A stretch of 64,000 nt of DNA from Cellulomonas sp. NS3 (GCF_024757985.1 NZ_CP103289.1:1-64000); one strand, 5' to 3'; counted from the stretch's first letter, positions 1-12,872 are shown. Numbers and translations are program-made. Notes: generated from the letters alone by a model not told the origin.

Positions 1-1455
1 GTGTCACCACAGGACGAGCAGCTGACCCGTGTCTGGACCGACGCCGTCGTCGAGCTCGAGCAGAGCCCGGACATCACGCCGCGGCAGCTCGCCTTCGTCA
101 AGCTCGCGAAGCCGCTGGGCCTCCTGGACGGCACGATGCTCCTCGCGGTCGGCAACGACCTGACCAAGGAGTACCTCGAGACGCGCGTCCGCACGGAGGT
201 CGTGAGCGCGCTGTCCTCGGCGCTCGGGCGCGAGGCGCGCTTCGCGATCACGGTCGACGCCGACCTCGCCCCCATCGACGGCGACGGTCCCCAGCTCCGC
301 CCGCTCCCCACGCCCGTCGCCGAGCACAGCCCGGTGCGCGGCTCGGACCACGACGAGGACGACGAGCCGGCCCGCGAGCCGTTCCGCCCGTCGTCGCGCC
401 GGCCCGTCCCCCCGACGGAGCCGGCCCGCCTGAACCCGAAGTACCTGTTCGAGACCTTCGTCATCGGCTCGTCGAACAGGTTCGCGCACGCGGCGGCGGT
501 GGCCGTGGCCGAGGCGCCCGCGAAGGCCTACAACCCGCTGTTCATCTACGGCGACTCGGGGCTGGGCAAGACCCACCTGCTGCACGCGATCGGGCACTAC
601 GCGCAGAACCTCTACCCGAGCGTGCGCGTGCGGTACGTGAACTCCGAGGAGTTCACCAACGACTTCATCAACTCGATCCGCGACGACAAGGCCGGCGCGT
701 TCCAGCGCCGCTACCGCGAGGTCGACGTGCTCCTCATCGACGACATCCAGTTCCTGCAGGGCAAGGAACAGACGATGGAGGAGTTCTTCCACACGTTCAA
801 CACGCTCCACAACGCCAACAAGCAGGTCGTGATCACGTCCGACCTGCCGCCCAAGCAGCTCAACGGGTTCGAGGACCGCATGCGGTCGAGGTTCGAGTGG
901 GGCCTCATCACCGACGTGCAGCCGCCGGACCTCGAGACGCGTATCGCGATCCTGCGCAAGAAGGCGGGCAGCGAGAAGCTCCAGGCGCCCGACGACGTGC
1001 TCGAGTACATCGCGTCGAAGATCTCGACGAACATCCGGGAGCTCGAGGGCGCGCTGATCCGGGTGACGGCGTTCGCGAACCTCAACCGGCAGCAGGTCGA
1101 CCTGTCGCTCGCGGAGATCGTCCTCAAGGACCTGATCACCGACGACAACACCGCCGAGATCACCGCGACGCAGGTCATCGGGCAGACGGCCGCGTACTTC
1201 GGCCTGAGCATCGACGACCTCTGCGGCTCGTCGCGCTCCCGGGTGCTGGTGACGGCCCGGCAGATCGCGATGTACCTGTGCCGCGAGCTCACGGACCTCT
1301 CGCTGCCGAAGATCGGACAGGCGTTCGGCGGCCGGGACCACACGACGGTGATGCACGCGAACCGCAAGATCCGCGAGCTCATGGCGGAGCGCCGCTCGAT
1401 CTACAACCAGGTCACAGAGCTCACGAACCGGATCAAGCAGCAGAACCGCGGCTGA
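1..1455 (+). CDS. dnaA: Chromosomal replication initiator protein DnaA
   Basis: This is the AAA+ initiator that binds DnaA boxes, melts oriC and recruits the replicative helicase. The 484 residues show the full architecture. An N-terminal helicase/self-interaction domain (about 1-85) is followed by an acidic, proline-rich linker (about 90-140). The AAA+ domain has Walker A GDSGLGKT at 184-191 and Walker [11 protein letters not shown] at 241-250. The C-terminal helix-turn-helix carries the DnaA signature [15 protein letters not shown] starting near 443. The start is GTG at base 1. Because the window was cut at this start, the ribosome binding site and promoter are not visible. A strong hairpin follows the stop, then the oriC region. 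Length and motifs are normal for actinobacteria. Confidence 0.98.
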   Translation: MSPQDEQLTRVWTDAVVELEQSPDITPRQLAFVKLAKPLGLLDGTMLLAVGNDLTKEYLETRVRTEVVSALSSALGREARFAITVDADLAPIDGDGPQLRPLPTPVAEHSPVRGSDHDEDDEPAREPFRPSSRRPVPPTEPARLNPKYLFETFVIGSSNRFAHAAAVAVAEAPAKAYNPLFIYGDSGLGKTHLLHAIGHYAQNLYPSVRVRYVNSEEFTNDFINSIRDDKAGAFQRRYREVDVLLIDDIQFLQGKEQTMEEFFHTFNTLHNANKQVVITSDLPPKQLNGFEDRMRSRFEWGLITDVQPPDLETRIAILRKKAGSEKLQAPDDVLEYIASKISTNIRELEGALIRVTAFANLNRQQVDLSLAEIVLKDLITDDNTAEITATQVIGQTAAYFGLSIDDLCGSSRSRVLVTARQIAMYLCRELTDLSLPKIGQAFGGRDHTTVMHANRKIRELMAERRSIYNQVTELTNRIKQQNRG

Positions 1456-1471
1456 GCCCCCACGACGTCAG

Positions 1472-1504
1472 GAAGGGCCGGAGGACACGTGTCCCCGGCC
1501 CTTC
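1472..1504 (+). terminator. Hairpin terminator downstream of dnaA
   Basis: A long inverted repeat begins 17 bases after the dnaA stop. GAAGGGCCGG plus GGACAC pairs with GTGTCC plus CCGGCCCTTC, with a single bulged A on the left arm and almost no loop. There is no clear U-tract, which is common for actinobacterial terminators. It probably insulates oriC from dnaA transcription. Confidence 0.6.
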
Positions 1505-2194
1505 GTGCTGTTCGCTCGGGTGGGCGTCCCCAGCCTGTGCACGGCCCGCTCGCACGTGATCGCGCGGGAGACGGGGTGCCTCGTCGCGCGTGTCCACACC
1601 CCGTCCACAAGTCTGGGGACGACCTCGACCCGAGCCCAAGAGAGGCATGGGACGAATGTTCACACCTGTGCACACACCTGTGGATGACGGTGGACGACAC
1701 GCTGCGCGCATGTGGACGACACACCCCGTCCCCGTGGACGACGCCGTGGCGATTCTTCCCGTCCACCGGGGCCCGGAGATGTCCACGGGTCCGACCCACA
1801 CGCCGTGCACACGGCCACAGCGGCGCTGACCTGCGGAAACGGCCTTTGTCCACAGAGTGCACAGACGCTATGACGATGACGACTCATCTTCAGCGGAGAA
1901 ATCCACACACCTTCGAAGACCTCCTGGGCCGATCGACCGACCGAGGGGCGCTGGGGCAGCGCGACGACGGCCGAGGACTCACCGACGACGCCGTCCACAG
2001 TCCGGTACCGGCGTCATCGCCACTCGCGTAGTCTTCCGAGCAACCCGTGCTCCCGCACCGCAGCCAGGCGTCCCCTCGCATGTCGTCCCGCGGCGCTGAT
2101 CCTCACGAGCGCGGGTTCGCAGCGCCTGCGGCTCGACCGCCGTGGGCCGGCGGGTCACCGGCGTCCGGCGACCCCAGGACCGAGAGGGTGGGGC
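1505..2194. other. oriC: oriC region with a cluster of DnaA boxes
   Basis: About 700 bp between dnaA and dnaN has no convincing gene and is dense in DnaA-box-like 9-mers. One matches the actinobacterial consensus TTGTCCACA exactly (1846-1854, plus strand). Near matches are GTGTCCACA (1590-1598), CCGTCCACA (1601-1609 and 1991-1999) and AAATCCACA (1899-1907). On the minus strand there are TCATCCACA (1679-1687) and TCGTCCACA (1711-1719). Boxes lie on both strands, as in Streptomyces and Mycobacterium origins. Local A/T-richer patches occur around 1855-1910 and would be candidates for the unwinding element. The dnaA-oriC-dnaN order is the classical actinobacterial arrangement. The dnaN promoter presumably lies in the last 150 bases. 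Confidence 0.85.
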
Positions 2195-3325
2195 ATGAAG
2201 TTCCGCGTCGACCGTGACGTTCTCGCCGAAGCAGTCACGTGGACGGCTCGCAGCCTGCCGACCCGCCCCCCGGTCCCGGTGCTCGCGGGCGTGCGCATCG
2301 AGGCCGACGCCTCGGGCACGCTCCAGCTCTCGAGCTTCGACTACGAGGTCTCGGCCCGCTCGGAGATCGCCGCCGACGTGAGCGAGCCCGGCACGGTCCT
2401 GGTCTCGGGCCGCCTGCTCGCGGAGATCTCGCGCGCGCTGCCGGCCAAGCCGGTCGACGTCGTGCTCGACGGCACCAAGGTCACCGTGACCTGCGGCGCG
2501 AGCCGGTTCACGCTCCTGACGATGCCGGTCGAGGACTACCCCGCACTCCCCGCGATGCCCGCGGTCACCGGCACGGTCGAGGGCGACGCCCTGACCCACG
2601 CGGTCGCCCAGGTGACCATCGCCGCGAGCCGGGACGACACGCTCCCGCTGCTCACGGGCGTCCGGATGGAGATCGAGGGCGAGAAGATCACGCTCCTCGC
2701 GACCGACCGCTACCGCCTCGCGCTGCGCGAGCTCACCTGGACGCCCGCCTCGCCGGACATCTCGACGGTCGCGCTGGTCCGGGCCCGCACGCTCTCGGAC
2801 GCCGCGAAGTCGCTCGGCTCGTCGAGCTCGGTCAACGTCGCGCTCGCAACCGGTCAGGGCGTCGACCTCATCGGCTTCGAGGCCGGCGGCCGCCACACGA
2901 CGTCGCTCCTGGTCGACGGCGACTACCCCGCCGTCCGCCGCCTGTTCCCCGACGAGACCCCGATCCACGCGATCGTCCTCACGCAGACCCTGGCGGACGC
3001 CGCGAAGCGCGTCTCGCTCGTCGCGGAGCGCAACACCCCCATCCGGCTGTCGTTCACCGAGGGCGAGGTCGTGCTCGACGCGGGCCAGGGCGACGACGCG
3101 CAGGCGTCCGAGGCGCTCGAGGCGACGCTCGTCGGCGAGGACATCTCGGTCGCGTTCAACCCGCAGTTCCTGCTCGACGGCCTCGGTGCGCTCACGACGC
3201 CGTTCGTGCGCATGTCGTTCACGCACCCGAACAAGCCGGTCGAGTTCACCGGGCAGGAGTCGCTCGACGGCGACGACCTGCAGGAGTACCGCTACCTGCT
3301 CGTGCCGATCCGGTTCGCGAGCTGA
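2195..3325 (+). CDS. dnaN: DNA polymerase III beta subunit (sliding clamp)
   Basis: DnaN forms the ring-shaped dimer that holds DNA polymerase III on the template and serves as the docking hub for replication and repair proteins. The 376-residue product begins MKFRVDRDVL and has three repeated clamp domains of about 120 residues each. Family-typical stretches include ATDRYRLALREL in the middle domain and a C-terminal end close to LLVPIR, where the hydrophobic partner pocket is closed. The ATG at 2195 follows a purine-rich GAGAGGG at a good distance. It is the first gene after oriC and is followed about 170 bp later by gnd, a linkage common in actinobacteria. Confidence 0.97.
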   Translation: MKFRVDRDVLAEAVTWTARSLPTRPPVPVLAGVRIEADASGTLQLSSFDYEVSARSEIAADVSEPGTVLVSGRLLAEISRALPAKPVDVVLDGTKVTVTCGASRFTLLTMPVEDYPALPAMPAVTGTVEGDALTHAVAQVTIAASRDDTLPLLTGVRMEIEGEKITLLATDRYRLALRELTWTPASPDISTVALVRARTLSDAAKSLGSSSSVNVALATGQGVDLIGFEAGGRHTTSLLVDGDYPAVRRLFPDETPIHAIVLTQTLADAAKRVSLVAERNTPIRLSFTEGEVVLDAGQGDDAQASEALEATLVGEDISVAFNPQFLLDGLGALTTPFVRMSFTHPNKPVEFTGQESLDGDDLQEYRYLLVPIRFAS

Positions 3326-3495
3326 CCTTCCCCGCTTCCTCGGGCGCACCACCGTGCCGGCCCGCCGTCCCGCTCTCGACGGGGCAGGCTCGCCCGGCGG
3401 CACCGCACCCACCAGGGAGCACCCCACCCCGGGAGCACGCGACCGGCCCCCACGGCCCGGTCGCGCACCGGCACGACGAACGAGAGGCTGACCCC

Positions 3496-4428
3496 ATGCA
3501 CATCGGACTGGTCGGGCTGGGCAAGATGGGTGCCAACATGCGCGAGCGCCTGCGCGTGGGAGGCATCGAGGTCACGGGGTACGACCGCAACCCCGACGTC
3601 TCGGACGTCGCGTCGCTCGCGGATCTCGTCGCCGCGATGTCGGCGGGCGAGCGGATCGTGTGGGTCATGGTGCCCTCGGGCGCGCCGACGCGTGCGGTCA
3701 TCGACGAGCTGGGCGGGCTCCTCGGCGCCGGTGACCTCGTCATCGAGGGCGGCAACTCCCACTACGCCGAGGACGCGGTGCACGCCGCCGCCCTCGCCGA
3801 GAAGGGGATCCACTACATCGACGTCGGCGTCTCGGGCGGTGTCTGGGGCCGCGAGAACGGCTACGGGCTCATGGTCGGCGGCGACGAGGCGCAGGTCGCG
3901 CGCCTCCTGCCGGTGTTCGACGTGCTGCGTCCCGAGGGGCCGCGCGAGGAGGGCTTCGTGCACGCCGGCGCGGTCGGCGCCGGGCACTACGCCAAGATGG
4001 TGCACAACGGCATCGAGTACGGCCTGATGCAGGCGTACGCCGAGGGCTACGAGCTGCTCGAGGCGAAGGACATCGTCACGGACGTCCCGGGCACGCTCAA
4101 GGCGTGGACGCGCGGGACCGTCGTGCGGTCGTGGCTCCTGGACCTGCTGGTCAAGGCGCTCGAGGAGGACAACGAGCTCGCGGCGATCGACGACTGGGTC
4201 GAGGACTCGGGCGAGGGCCGCTGGACCGTCGACGAGGCGATCGACGCCGCCGTCCCGCTCCCGGTCATCTCCGCGGCGCTGTTCGCGCGGTTCGCGTCGC
4301 GCCAGGGCGCCTCCCCCGCCATGAAGGCCGTCGCTGCGCTGCGTCAGCAGTTCGGCGGGCACGCCGTGCGCGCGGCGGGTCAGCACGTCGCCCCGGAGAC
4401 CCCGGGCGGCGTCACCTCGGCCGGCTAG
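3496..4428 (+). CDS. gnd: 6-phosphogluconate dehydrogenase, decarboxylating (short type)
   Basis: This enzyme oxidises and decarboxylates 6-phosphogluconate to ribulose 5-phosphate in the pentose phosphate pathway, giving reduced nicotinamide cofactor. The 310 residues make it the short class, against about 470 for the E. coli type. The N-terminal Rossmann motif [12 protein letters not shown] (4-15) binds the cofactor. [16 protein letters not shown] is the substrate-binding segment, and [16 protein letters not shown] holds the catalytic lysine. The start ATG at 3496 follows an AGAGG-type ribosome binding site. It lies between dnaN and recF, only 8 bases from recF, so recF is probably cotranscribed. 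Whether it prefers NAD or NADP cannot be judged from the motif alone. Confidence 0.95.
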   Translation: MHIGLVGLGKMGANMRERLRVGGIEVTGYDRNPDVSDVASLADLVAAMSAGERIVWVMVPSGAPTRAVIDELGGLLGAGDLVIEGGNSHYAEDAVHAAALAEKGIHYIDVGVSGGVWGRENGYGLMVGGDEAQVARLLPVFDVLRPEGPREEGFVHAGAVGAGHYAKMVHNGIEYGLMQAYAEGYELLEAKDIVTDVPGTLKAWTRGTVVRSWLLDLLVKALEEDNELAAIDDWVEDSGEGRWTVDEAIDAAVPLPVISAALFARFASRQGASPAMKAVAALRQQFGGHAVRAAGQHVAPETPGGVTSAG

Positions 4429-4436
4429 CCCCACCG

Positions 4437-5780
4437 ATGTATGTCGCGCACCTCTCGCTGACCGACTTCCGGTCGTACCCGCACGTCGAGCTCCCGCTCG
4501 AGCCGGGGATCACGGCCCTCGTCGGACCGAACGGCCAGGGCAAGACGAACCTGGTCGAGGCGATCGGCTACGTCGCGACGCTCGGCAGCCACCGTGTGCC
4601 GTCAGACGCGGCGTTGGTGCGCGCCGGCGCGTCCCGGGCCGTGGTGCGGACGCGGATCGTGCGCGAGGCCGACCCCGCGACCGGGGCGTCGGAGCGCACG
4701 AGCCTCGTCGAGATCGAGGTCACGCCCGGCAAGGCGAACCGGGCGAGGGTCAACGGCGGGGCGCCCGGTCGGGCCCGTGACGTGCTCGGGCTGCTCCGGA
4801 CCGTGCTGTTCGCCCCGGAGGACCTCGCGCTCGTCAAGGGCGACCCGGACGGCCGCCGGCGGTTCCTCGACGAGCTCGCGGTGCTCGTGACCCCCCGGCT
4901 CGCAGGCGTGCTGGCCGACTACGACCGCGTCCTGCGTCAGCGCAGCGCGCTGCTCAAGTCGGCGGCGCAGGCGGTGCGTGGCTCGCGCGGCAGCGCCGAC
5001 CTGCGGACGCTCGACGTGTGGGACGCGAAGCTCGCGCAGGCGGGCGCGCAGGTCATCGTCGCGCGGCTGGCGATCGTCGCGGCGATGGGGCCGCACGTCG
5101 CGCGCGCGTACGAGCAGGTCAGCTCCGGTCAGGGCGCCGCGGTCGTGTCGTACCGCTCGACGCTCGACGCCGCGCTCGAGCAGTCGGACGGCCGCGACGG
5201 ACCCGGCCCGCGCGGCGGTCGGAGCGACGGCGCTCCCGGCACCGGCCCCGTCGGCGCAGGCGCTCCCGGCGCACCCGGCACGGGCCCCTCGGCCGCACCC
5301 GCTGCCCCGGTGCCCGCGCCCGAGCTCGTCGAGGCGCAGCTGCTCGAGGCGATGGGCCGGCTGCGACCCAAGGAGATCGAGCGGGGCGTGTGCCTCGTCG
5401 GCCCGCACCGGGACGACCTCGTGCTCACGCTCGGCGGGCTCCCGGCGAAGGGTTATGCGAGCCACGGCGAGTCGTGGTCGTTCGCGCTCGCGCTGCGCCT
5501 CGCGTCCTACACGCTCCTGACGCAGGGACCGGACGAGACCTCGTCGTCCACGGGTGTGGACAACCTGTGGACAATGGGCTGGGGCGATGACGGCGAGCCC
5601 GTGCTCCTGCTCGACGACGTGTTCGCCGAGCTCGACTCCCGGCGCCGGACCCGCCTCGCGGAGCTCGTGGCCCCCGCCCGGCAGGTGATCATCACGGCCG
5701 CGGTCGCCGGGGACGTCCCCGAGCAGCTCGCGGGTGCCCGCGTCGACGTCATGGCCGGCGAGGTGTCGCGTGTCCTCTGA
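4437..5780 (+). CDS. recF: DNA replication and repair protein RecF
   Basis: RecF is an SMC-like ATPase that binds gapped DNA and helps RecO/RecR load RecA. The 447-residue product has Walker A GPNGQGKT at 30-37, an ABC-type signature region around [15 protein letters not shown] and Walker [13 protein letters not shown] near the C-terminus. There are two oddities. Around residues 245-295 there is a Gly/Pro/Ala-rich insertion ([16 protein letters not shown] and flanks) that looks unstructured. Just before Walker B, a short variable stretch (VDNLWT, about 373-380) is encoded by two perfect tandem DnaA boxes. The start ATG is 8 bases after the gnd stop. The stop overlaps the GTG start of the DUF721 gene. 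Confidence 0.95.
   Translation: MYVAHLSLTDFRSYPHVELPLEPGITALVGPNGQGKTNLVEAIGYVATLGSHRVPSDAALVRAGASRAVVRTRIVREADPATGASERTSLVEIEVTPGKANRARVNGGAPGRARDVLGLLRTVLFAPEDLALVKGDPDGRRRFLDELAVLVTPRLAGVLADYDRVLRQRSALLKSAAQAVRGSRGSADLRTLDVWDAKLAQAGAQVIVARLAIVAAMGPHVARAYEQVSSGQGAAVVSYRSTLDAALEQSDGRDGPGPRGGRSDGAPGTGPVGAGAPGAPGTGPSAAPAAPVPAPELVEAQLLEAMGRLRPKEIERGVCLVGPHRDDLVLTLGGLPAKGYASHGESWSFALALRLASYTLLTQGPDETSSSTGVDNLWTMGWGDDGEPVLLLDDVFAELDSRRRTRLAELVAPARQVIITAAVAGDVPEQLAGARVDVMAGEVSRVL
5555..5574 (-). promoter_or_regulatory. Two tandem perfect DnaA boxes inside recF
   Basis: TGTGGACAA, the exact reverse complement of the consensus box TTGTCCACA, occurs at 5555-5563 and again at 5566-5574. The starts are 11 bases apart, one helical turn, and the boxes have the same orientation. 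They fall in a poorly conserved part of recF. The spacing would let two DnaA molecules sit on the same face of the DNA. Function as a binding or titration site is inferred. Confidence 0.6.
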
Positions 5781-6714
5781 GGGCCCGCGCACGGGCGGGC
5801 AGCGCGGGGCCGGGGATGGGAGCGACCCCGCGCGGGACGGGGCCGAGGACCGGCGGGACGCGCAGCAGGACACGTCCCCGACGCGCAGCCGGTCCCCGGA
5901 CGACGCCGCGACACCGGGACGTCCGCGGCACACCGGACCGCAGGACCCGCTGTGGACAGGCCCCGTCCCGGGGCTCCCCGCGGGCGCCGGTGACGACCTG
6001 TTCTCGTCCGGCGACGAGCCCGTGCGCCGTCGCCGGCGCTCACCGACCCCGCGAGCGTCGGCCGACCCCGCGCAGCCCCACCCGTCCGACGCGCCACCGC
6101 CCGAGCCGCCCGACGAGGACGGGACCCCGTGGGTCGAGAAGCCGTTCGACGCCGACGACGTCCTGCCCGAGCCCGCTCCGCCGAAGGCTCCCGACGGCGT
6201 CCCGATCGGCGAGCTCGTCGAGCTCACTCCCCCGGCGCTCGTCGCCCGCGAGGCGCTCAACCGCGCGAAGGCCGCAGCCCGTGCCCGGGGCTTCCGCCCA
6301 GGTCAGGAGCCTCGTCGCCGCCCGCTGGACCCGCCGAAGGGCTCGGCGGGCAAGGACGCGCGCGATCCGCAGACGGTCGGCGACACGCTCGCCCGGCTGC
6401 TGCGCGACCGGGGCTGGGTGCAGGACGTGTCGGTCGGCGGGGTCATCGGCCGGTGGCGCGAGGTGGTGGGCGACCAGATCGCCGACCACTGCGAGCCGGA
6501 GACGTTCCAGGACGGCGTCCTGACGGTCCGGACCGACTCGACGGCGTGGGCGACGCAGGTCCGGCTGCTCGTGCCGCGCCTGCTGCTGCGGCTCGCCGAC
6601 GACGTCGGGGAGGGTGTCGTGCGCGAGGTCCGGGTGGTCGGCCCGTCGGGCCCGGGGTTCGGGCGAGGCCCCCGGTCGGTCCCCGGCCGCGGACCCCGCG
6701 ACACGTGGGGATGA
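5770..6714 (+). CDS. DUF721 / DciA-like protein
   Basis: The C-terminal 110 residues, from [16 protein letters not shown] on, match the DUF721 family. This family contains DciA, the helicase-operating protein of bacteria lacking DnaC, and is normally encoded right after recF in actinobacteria. The chosen GTG at 5770 overlaps the last codons of recF, so translation is probably coupled. The total is 314 residues. The first ~200 are low-complexity, rich in Pro, Arg and Asp, and probably disordered, a long extension compared with the ~160-residue minimal family members. The C-terminal tail after the domain is Gly/Pro/Arg-rich. A role in helicase loading is inferred from family and location. The domain call is firm. 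Confidence 0.85.
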   Translation: MSSEGPRTGGQRGAGDGSDPARDGAEDRRDAQQDTSPTRSRSPDDAATPGRPRHTGPQDPLWTGPVPGLPAGAGDDLFSSGDEPVRRRRRSPTPRASADPAQPHPSDAPPPEPPDEDGTPWVEKPFDADDVLPEPAPPKAPDGVPIGELVELTPPALVAREALNRAKAAARARGFRPGQEPRRRPLDPPKGSAGKDARDPQTVGDTLARLLRDRGWVQDVSVGGVIGRWREVVGDQIADHCEPETFQDGVLTVRTDSTAWATQVRLLVPRLLLRLADDVGEGVVREVRVVGPSGPGFGRGPRSVPGRGPRDTWG

Positions 6715-6964
6715 CCGCCCGCGCGACCCCGCAGACGCGCCCGCGCCACCCCGTGGCGGCCCCTCGGGCCACCCCGACGCAGCCGCCCGCGACACCCGTG
6801 GGGTGAGGTGCCCGTACATCGGGGGTCCAGGCTCGTCCGCCAGGTAGACTGTGAAGGTCATTCCTGGCGCGTCTGCGCCCGGAACTCCAGCGTCGTGGAG
6901 TGATCTGCCCTCGATCCGCCCTCCGGGGCGTCAGCGGCACCTCCGCGCGCGTGCGAGACCTTGA

Positions 6965-9052
<2,088 letters not shown>

Positions 9053-9139
9053 GCGGCGCCGCCCACGAGCGCCCACCCCGCACGCCCTGGACTGAGCAGC
9101 ACCTGAGCAGCACCGAGCCTGAACAAGAGGACCGAACCG

Positions 9140-11752
9140 TTGACTGACAACTTCGCCGGCGCCGAGCACGGGAACATCGACCAGGTCGACCTGCAGCTCG
9201 AGATGCAGCGGTCCTACCTGGACTACGCGATGTCCGTGATCGTCGGACGCGCGCTCCCCGACGTGCGGGACGGCCTCAAGCCGGTGCACCGCCGCGTCCT
9301 GTACGCGATGTACGACGGCGGCTACCGCCCGGACCGGCAGTTCTCGAAGTGCAGCCGCGTCGTCGGCGACGTCATGGGCAAGTTCCACCCGCACGGCGAC
9401 ACGTCGATCTACGACGCGCTGGTCCGCCTCGTGCAGGACTGGTCGATGCGGTACCCGCTCGTGTGGGGCCAGGGGAACTTCGGCTCCCCCGGCAACGACC
9501 CGGCCGCCGCGCCGCGGTACACCGAGTGCAAGATGGCGCCGCTGTCGATGGAGATGGTCCGCGACATCGACGAGGACACCGTCGACTTCCAGGACAACTA
9601 CGACGGCCGCACCCAGGAGCCGTCGGTCCTGCCCTCGCGCTTCCCGAACCTGCTGGTCAACGGCTCGGCGGGCATCGCGGTCGGCATGGCGACAAACATC
9701 CCGTCGCACAACCTGCGCGAGGTCGCCGACGGCGTGCAGTGGCACCTGGACCACCCGGAGGCGTCGAACGAGGAGCTGCTCGACGCGCTGCTCGAGCGCA
9801 TCAAGGGCCCGGACTTCCCGACGGGCGCGACGATTCTCGGCCACCGCGGCATCGAGGAGGCGTACCGCACCGGTCGCGGCTCGATCACGATGCGGGCCGT
9901 CGTGCAGGTCGAGGAGATCCAGAACCGGATCTGCCTCGTCGTCACCGAGCTGCCGTACCAGGTGAACCCCGACAACCTGGCGCTGAAGATCGCGGACCTG
10001 GTCAAGGACGGCCGGATCACCGGCATCGCCGACATCCGCGACGAGACGTCGGGCCGCACGGGCCAGCGCCTCGTGATCGTGCTCAAGCGCGACGCGGTCG
10101 CCAAGGTCGTGCTGAACAACCTCTACAAGCACACGCAGCTGCAGGACACGTTCGGCGCGAACATGCTCGCGCTGGTCGACGGGGTCCCGCGCACGCTCAG
10201 CATCGACGCGTTCGTCCGGCACTGGACGTCCCACCAGCTCGAGGTCATCGTCCGGCGCACGAAGTACCGCCTGCGCCAGGCCGAGGAGCGCATCCACATC
10301 TACCGCGGCCTGCTCAAGGCGCTCGACGCGCTCGACGAGGTCATCGCGCTCATCCGCCGCTCCCCCGACGCCGACCAGGCGCGCACGGGCCTCATGGACC
10401 TGCTCGAGATCGACGAGATCCAGGCGAACGCGATCCTCGCAATGCAGCTGCGCCGGCTCGCCGCCCTGGAGCGCCAGAACATCCTCGACGAGCACGCGCG
10501 CCTCGAGGCCGTCATCGCCGAGCTCAACGACATCCTCGCCTCCGACGTCCGCCAGCGGACGATCGTCAAGGAGGAGCTCGCCGAGATCGTCGCGAAGAGC
10601 GGCGACGACCGCCGCACGAAGATCCTCCCGTTCGACGGCGAGGTCTCGATCGAGGACCTCATCGCCGAGGAGGAGATGGTCGTCACGATCACCCGCGGCG
10701 GCTACGTGAAGCGCACGCGCAGCGACAACTACCGGGCGCAGCGCCGCGGCGGCAAGGGCGTGCGCGGGGCCCAGCTCCGCGAGGACGACATCGTCGACCA
10801 CTTCTTCGTCACGACGACGCACCACTGGCTGCTGTTCTTCACGAACCTCGGCCGCGTCTACCGCGCGAAGGCGTACGAGCTGCCCGAGGGCGGCCGCGAC
10901 GCCAAGGGCCAGCACGTCGCGAACCTGCTCGCGTTCCAGCCCGGCGAGAAGATCGCGCAGGTGCTCGACATCCGCGACTACGAGCAGGCCGAGTACCTGG
11001 TCCTCGCGACCAAGCGCGGCCTGGTCAAGAAGACCCGCCTCTCGGAGTACGACTCCAACCGCTCGGGCGGCGTCATCGCGATCAACCTGCGCGAGGACGA
11101 CGAGGGCAACCCCGACGAGCTCGTGTCGGCGCGCATCGTCGACTCGACCGACGACCTCATCCTCGTCTCGCGCAAGGGCCAGTCGATCCGCTTCACGGCG
11201 ACCGACGACGCGCTGCGCCCGATGGGCCGCGCGACGTCCGGCGTCACGGGGATGAAGTTCCGCTCCGACGACGAGCTGCTCGCGATGGACGTCGTGACCG
11301 ACGACGCCTTCCTGTTCACCGTGACCCAGGGCGGGATCGCGAAGCGCACCGCGCTGACGACCGACAACTACCGGGTCCAGGGCCGCGGCGGCCTCGGCAT
11401 CAAGGTCGCGAACCTCCCCGAGGCGAACGGCGACCTCGTCGGGGCGCTCGTGACGGACCCGGAGGACGAGGTCCTGGTGATCATGGAGCGGGGCAAGATC
11501 GTCCGCTCCGCGACCTCCGAGGTCAACGCGACCGGTCGCGCGACGCAGGGCGTGATCTTCGCCAAGCCGGACGCGAACGACCGCATCATCGCGGTCGCCC
11601 GCAACATCGAGCGCCACCTGGCGGACGATGCGGGTACCGTGGACGACGAGAACGAGTCGGGGGACGCCGTCGCGGCGGACACTGACGCCACTACGCAGGG
11701 CGGGTCGGACGCACCGACCGCCGCGGAGACATCCGCGCAGGAGGATGCATGA
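9140..11752 (+). CDS. gyrA: DNA gyrase subunit A
   Basis: GyrA carries the DNA cleavage-religation activity of gyrase. The 870 residues start at a TTG codon (9140), which is the only start in register with the conserved N-terminus and is preceded by AAGAGGACC. The breakage domain has the active-site tyrosine in AAPRYTEC (Tyr127). The C-terminal beta-pinwheel has the GyrA box QRRGGKG. In the quinolone region the motif is [10 protein letters not shown], with Thr88, Ser89 and Asp92. The key Ser/Asp pair seen in susceptible actinobacteria is retained, so there is no classical resistance substitution. The last ~50 residues are acidic and low-complexity. The stop overlaps the next start (ATGA). Confidence 0.97.
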   Translation: MTDNFAGAEHGNIDQVDLQLEMQRSYLDYAMSVIVGRALPDVRDGLKPVHRRVLYAMYDGGYRPDRQFSKCSRVVGDVMGKFHPHGDTSIYDALVRLVQDWSMRYPLVWGQGNFGSPGNDPAAAPRYTECKMAPLSMEMVRDIDEDTVDFQDNYDGRTQEPSVLPSRFPNLLVNGSAGIAVGMATNIPSHNLREVADGVQWHLDHPEASNEELLDALLERIKGPDFPTGATILGHRGIEEAYRTGRGSITMRAVVQVEEIQNRICLVVTELPYQVNPDNLALKIADLVKDGRITGIADIRDETSGRTGQRLVIVLKRDAVAKVVLNNLYKHTQLQDTFGANMLALVDGVPRTLSIDAFVRHWTSHQLEVIVRRTKYRLRQAEERIHIYRGLLKALDALDEVIALIRRSPDADQARTGLMDLLEIDEIQANAILAMQLRRLAALERQNILDEHARLEAVIAELNDILASDVRQRTIVKEELAEIVAKSGDDRRTKILPFDGEVSIEDLIAEEEMVVTITRGGYVKRTRSDNYRAQRRGGKGVRGAQLREDDIVDHFFVTTTHHWLLFFTNLGRVYRAKAYELPEGGRDAKGQHVANLLAFQPGEKIAQVLDIRDYEQAEYLVLATKRGLVKKTRLSEYDSNRSGGVIAINLREDDEGNPDELVSARIVDSTDDLILVSRKGQSIRFTATDDALRPMGRATSGVTGMKFRSDDELLAMDVVTDDAFLFTVTQGGIAKRTALTTDNYRVQGRGGLGIKVANLPEANGDLVGALVTDPEDEVLVIMERGKIVRSATSEVNATGRATQGVIFAKPDANDRIIAVARNIERHLADDAGTVDDENESGDAVAADTDATTQGGSDAPTAAETSAQEDA

Positions 11753-12579
11753 GCAGCGAGTCCGCCCCTCCGTCGATCCCGCCGCGCAAGCGGCCGACGG
11801 CACCGGCGACCCGCCCGTCGTCGTCCACGCCTCCGCTGAGGCCCGCCGGCTCGGCCGCGGTCGACACCGAGGCGCCCCCGGCGCCCGGTGCGGCGTACGC
11901 GGACACGCCGTCGCGCGAGCCCGTGGACACGCCCGCGCCGCGCACCGAGGAGCGCCCGGCGCCCTCGTCGACGCGGACCGCCGTGGACCCGCCGCCGCCG
12001 GCCGACCCCGAGGAGCCGTCGCCCCTGCAGGTCGCGGTCGGCTCTGTCGCGTCCTCCCTCAAGAAGGCCGCAGCGAAGACCCAGGCCGCCCTCGCGTCGG
12101 CCGCCCACCCGCGTGCCGAGGAGCGGACCATGAGCGCCACCGCGACCGGTGCGCAGCGCACCGTCAACGGCCAGTCCCCGCGTCCCGCGACCGGGAGCAT
12201 GAAGGCCGTCCCCGGGGCACCGCGCCGGGTGCGTCTCGCGCTCTCGCGCGTCGACCCCTGGTCGGTCATGAAGCTCGCGTTCCTGCTCTCCGTCGCGATC
12301 GGCATCATGATCGTGGTCGCCGCGGCCGTCGTGTGGCTCACGCTCGACGGCATGCAGGTCTTCGCCAAGGCCGACTCGCTCGTGCGCGAGGTCCTCGGCG
12401 CCGAGAGCCCCGTGAACATCCTCGAGTACGTCGAGTTCCAGCGGATCGTCTCCGCGGCGACCCTCGTCGCCGTCATCGACGTCTTCCTCATCACCGCGCT
12501 CTCGACCATCGGCGCATTCCTCTACAACCTCACGGCCGCGCTGGTCGGCGGGGTGCACCTCACGCTGACGGACGAGTGA
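11749..12579 (+). CDS. DUF3566 transmembrane protein
   Basis: This 276-residue protein belongs to the DUF3566 family, found almost invariably after gyrA in actinobacteria. Residues 1-150 are low-complexity Pro/Ala/Thr-rich cytoplasmic sequence. The conserved C-terminal domain begins at about 160 with [20 protein letters not shown]. It contains two hydrophobic helices, around [20 protein letters not shown] and [20 protein letters not shown]. The ATG overlaps the gyrA stop by four bases, implying translational coupling. The molecular role is unknown. Conservation beside gyrase suggests membrane association linked to chromosome or cell-division functions, but this is only inference. Confidence 0.9.
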   Translation: MSSESAPPSIPPRKRPTAPATRPSSSTPPLRPAGSAAVDTEAPPAPGAAYADTPSREPVDTPAPRTEERPAPSSTRTAVDPPPPADPEEPSPLQVAVGSVASSLKKAAAKTQAALASAAHPRAEERTMSATATGAQRTVNGQSPRPATGSMKAVPGAPRRVRLALSRVDPWSVMKLAFLLSVAIGIMIVVAAAVVWLTLDGMQVFAKADSLVREVLGAESPVNILEYVEFQRIVSAATLVAVIDVFLITALSTIGAFLYNLTAALVGGVHLTLTDE

Positions 12580-12657
12580 GCGGAACCCGGTTTGGGCCGG
12601 GTGCCGCGCTGCGGTAGTCTCATCCGGCGCACCCCGTCGTCCTGACGGTGCGCGCAC

Positions 12658-12731
12658 GGGCCTATAGCTCAGACGGTTAGAGCGCTTCCCTGATAAGGAA
12701 GAGGTCACAGGTTCAAGTCCTGTTAGGCCCA
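12658..12731 (+). tRNA. ileT: tRNA-Ile (anticodon GAT)
   Basis: The acceptor arm GGGCCTA pairs with TAGGCCC. The D-arm (GCTCAGACGGTTAGAGC), anticodon loop CTGATAA in a CTTCC/GGAAG stem, and T-arm ACAGG-TTCAAGT-CCTGT are all intact. The 74 nt have A as discriminator, and CCA is not encoded. The gyrA-DUF3566-tRNA-Ile-tRNA-Ala order is widely conserved in actinobacteria. Confidence 0.97.
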
Positions 12732-12752
12732 CTCCCGACCCGTGGGGGATCC

Positions 12753-12872
12753 ATGAAGAAGGTGCTTCTCCTCGCGGCGGTCGCCGCAGCCGGGTTCTAC
12801 GCCTGGCAGCGGTACACGCAGGACCGCGACGAGCGGGACCTGTGGGCCGAGGTCACGGACACCTTCGAGTAG
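12753..12872 (+). CDS. DLW-39 family small protein
   Basis: This 39-residue peptide starts MKKVLLLAAVAAAGFYAWQR, a single hydrophobic N-terminal helix, and ends in a charged tail containing the DLW triplet (RDERDLWAEVTDTFE). Length and motif fit the actinobacterial DLW-39 family, which takes its name from both and is found beside tRNA-Ile/tRNA-Ala near gyrA. The start is ATG at 12753, behind a G-rich GTGGGGGATCC. It lies between two tRNA genes. Function is unknown. The single helix suggests a membrane-anchored micropeptide. Confidence 0.85.
   Translation: MKKVLLLAAVAAAGFYAWQRYTQDRDERDLWAEVTDTFE

Noticed and set aside
1489-2031. Several open frames of 60-180 codons in the dnaA-dnaN gap
   Set aside because: They overlap the DnaA-box cluster, differ in all frames and lack ribosome binding sites. 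The region is best explained as oriC.
9398-9415. Quinolone-resistance substitution in gyrA
   Set aside because: The motif [10 protein letters not shown] keeps the Ser and Asp found in susceptible actinobacteria; Thr88 is likely natural variation.
11368-12732. Minus-strand frame starting with GLEPVTSSLSGKRSNRLS-type residues
   Set aside because: It begins inside the antisense of tRNA-Ile. This peptide beginning is a well-known artefact of translating the complement of tRNA genes.
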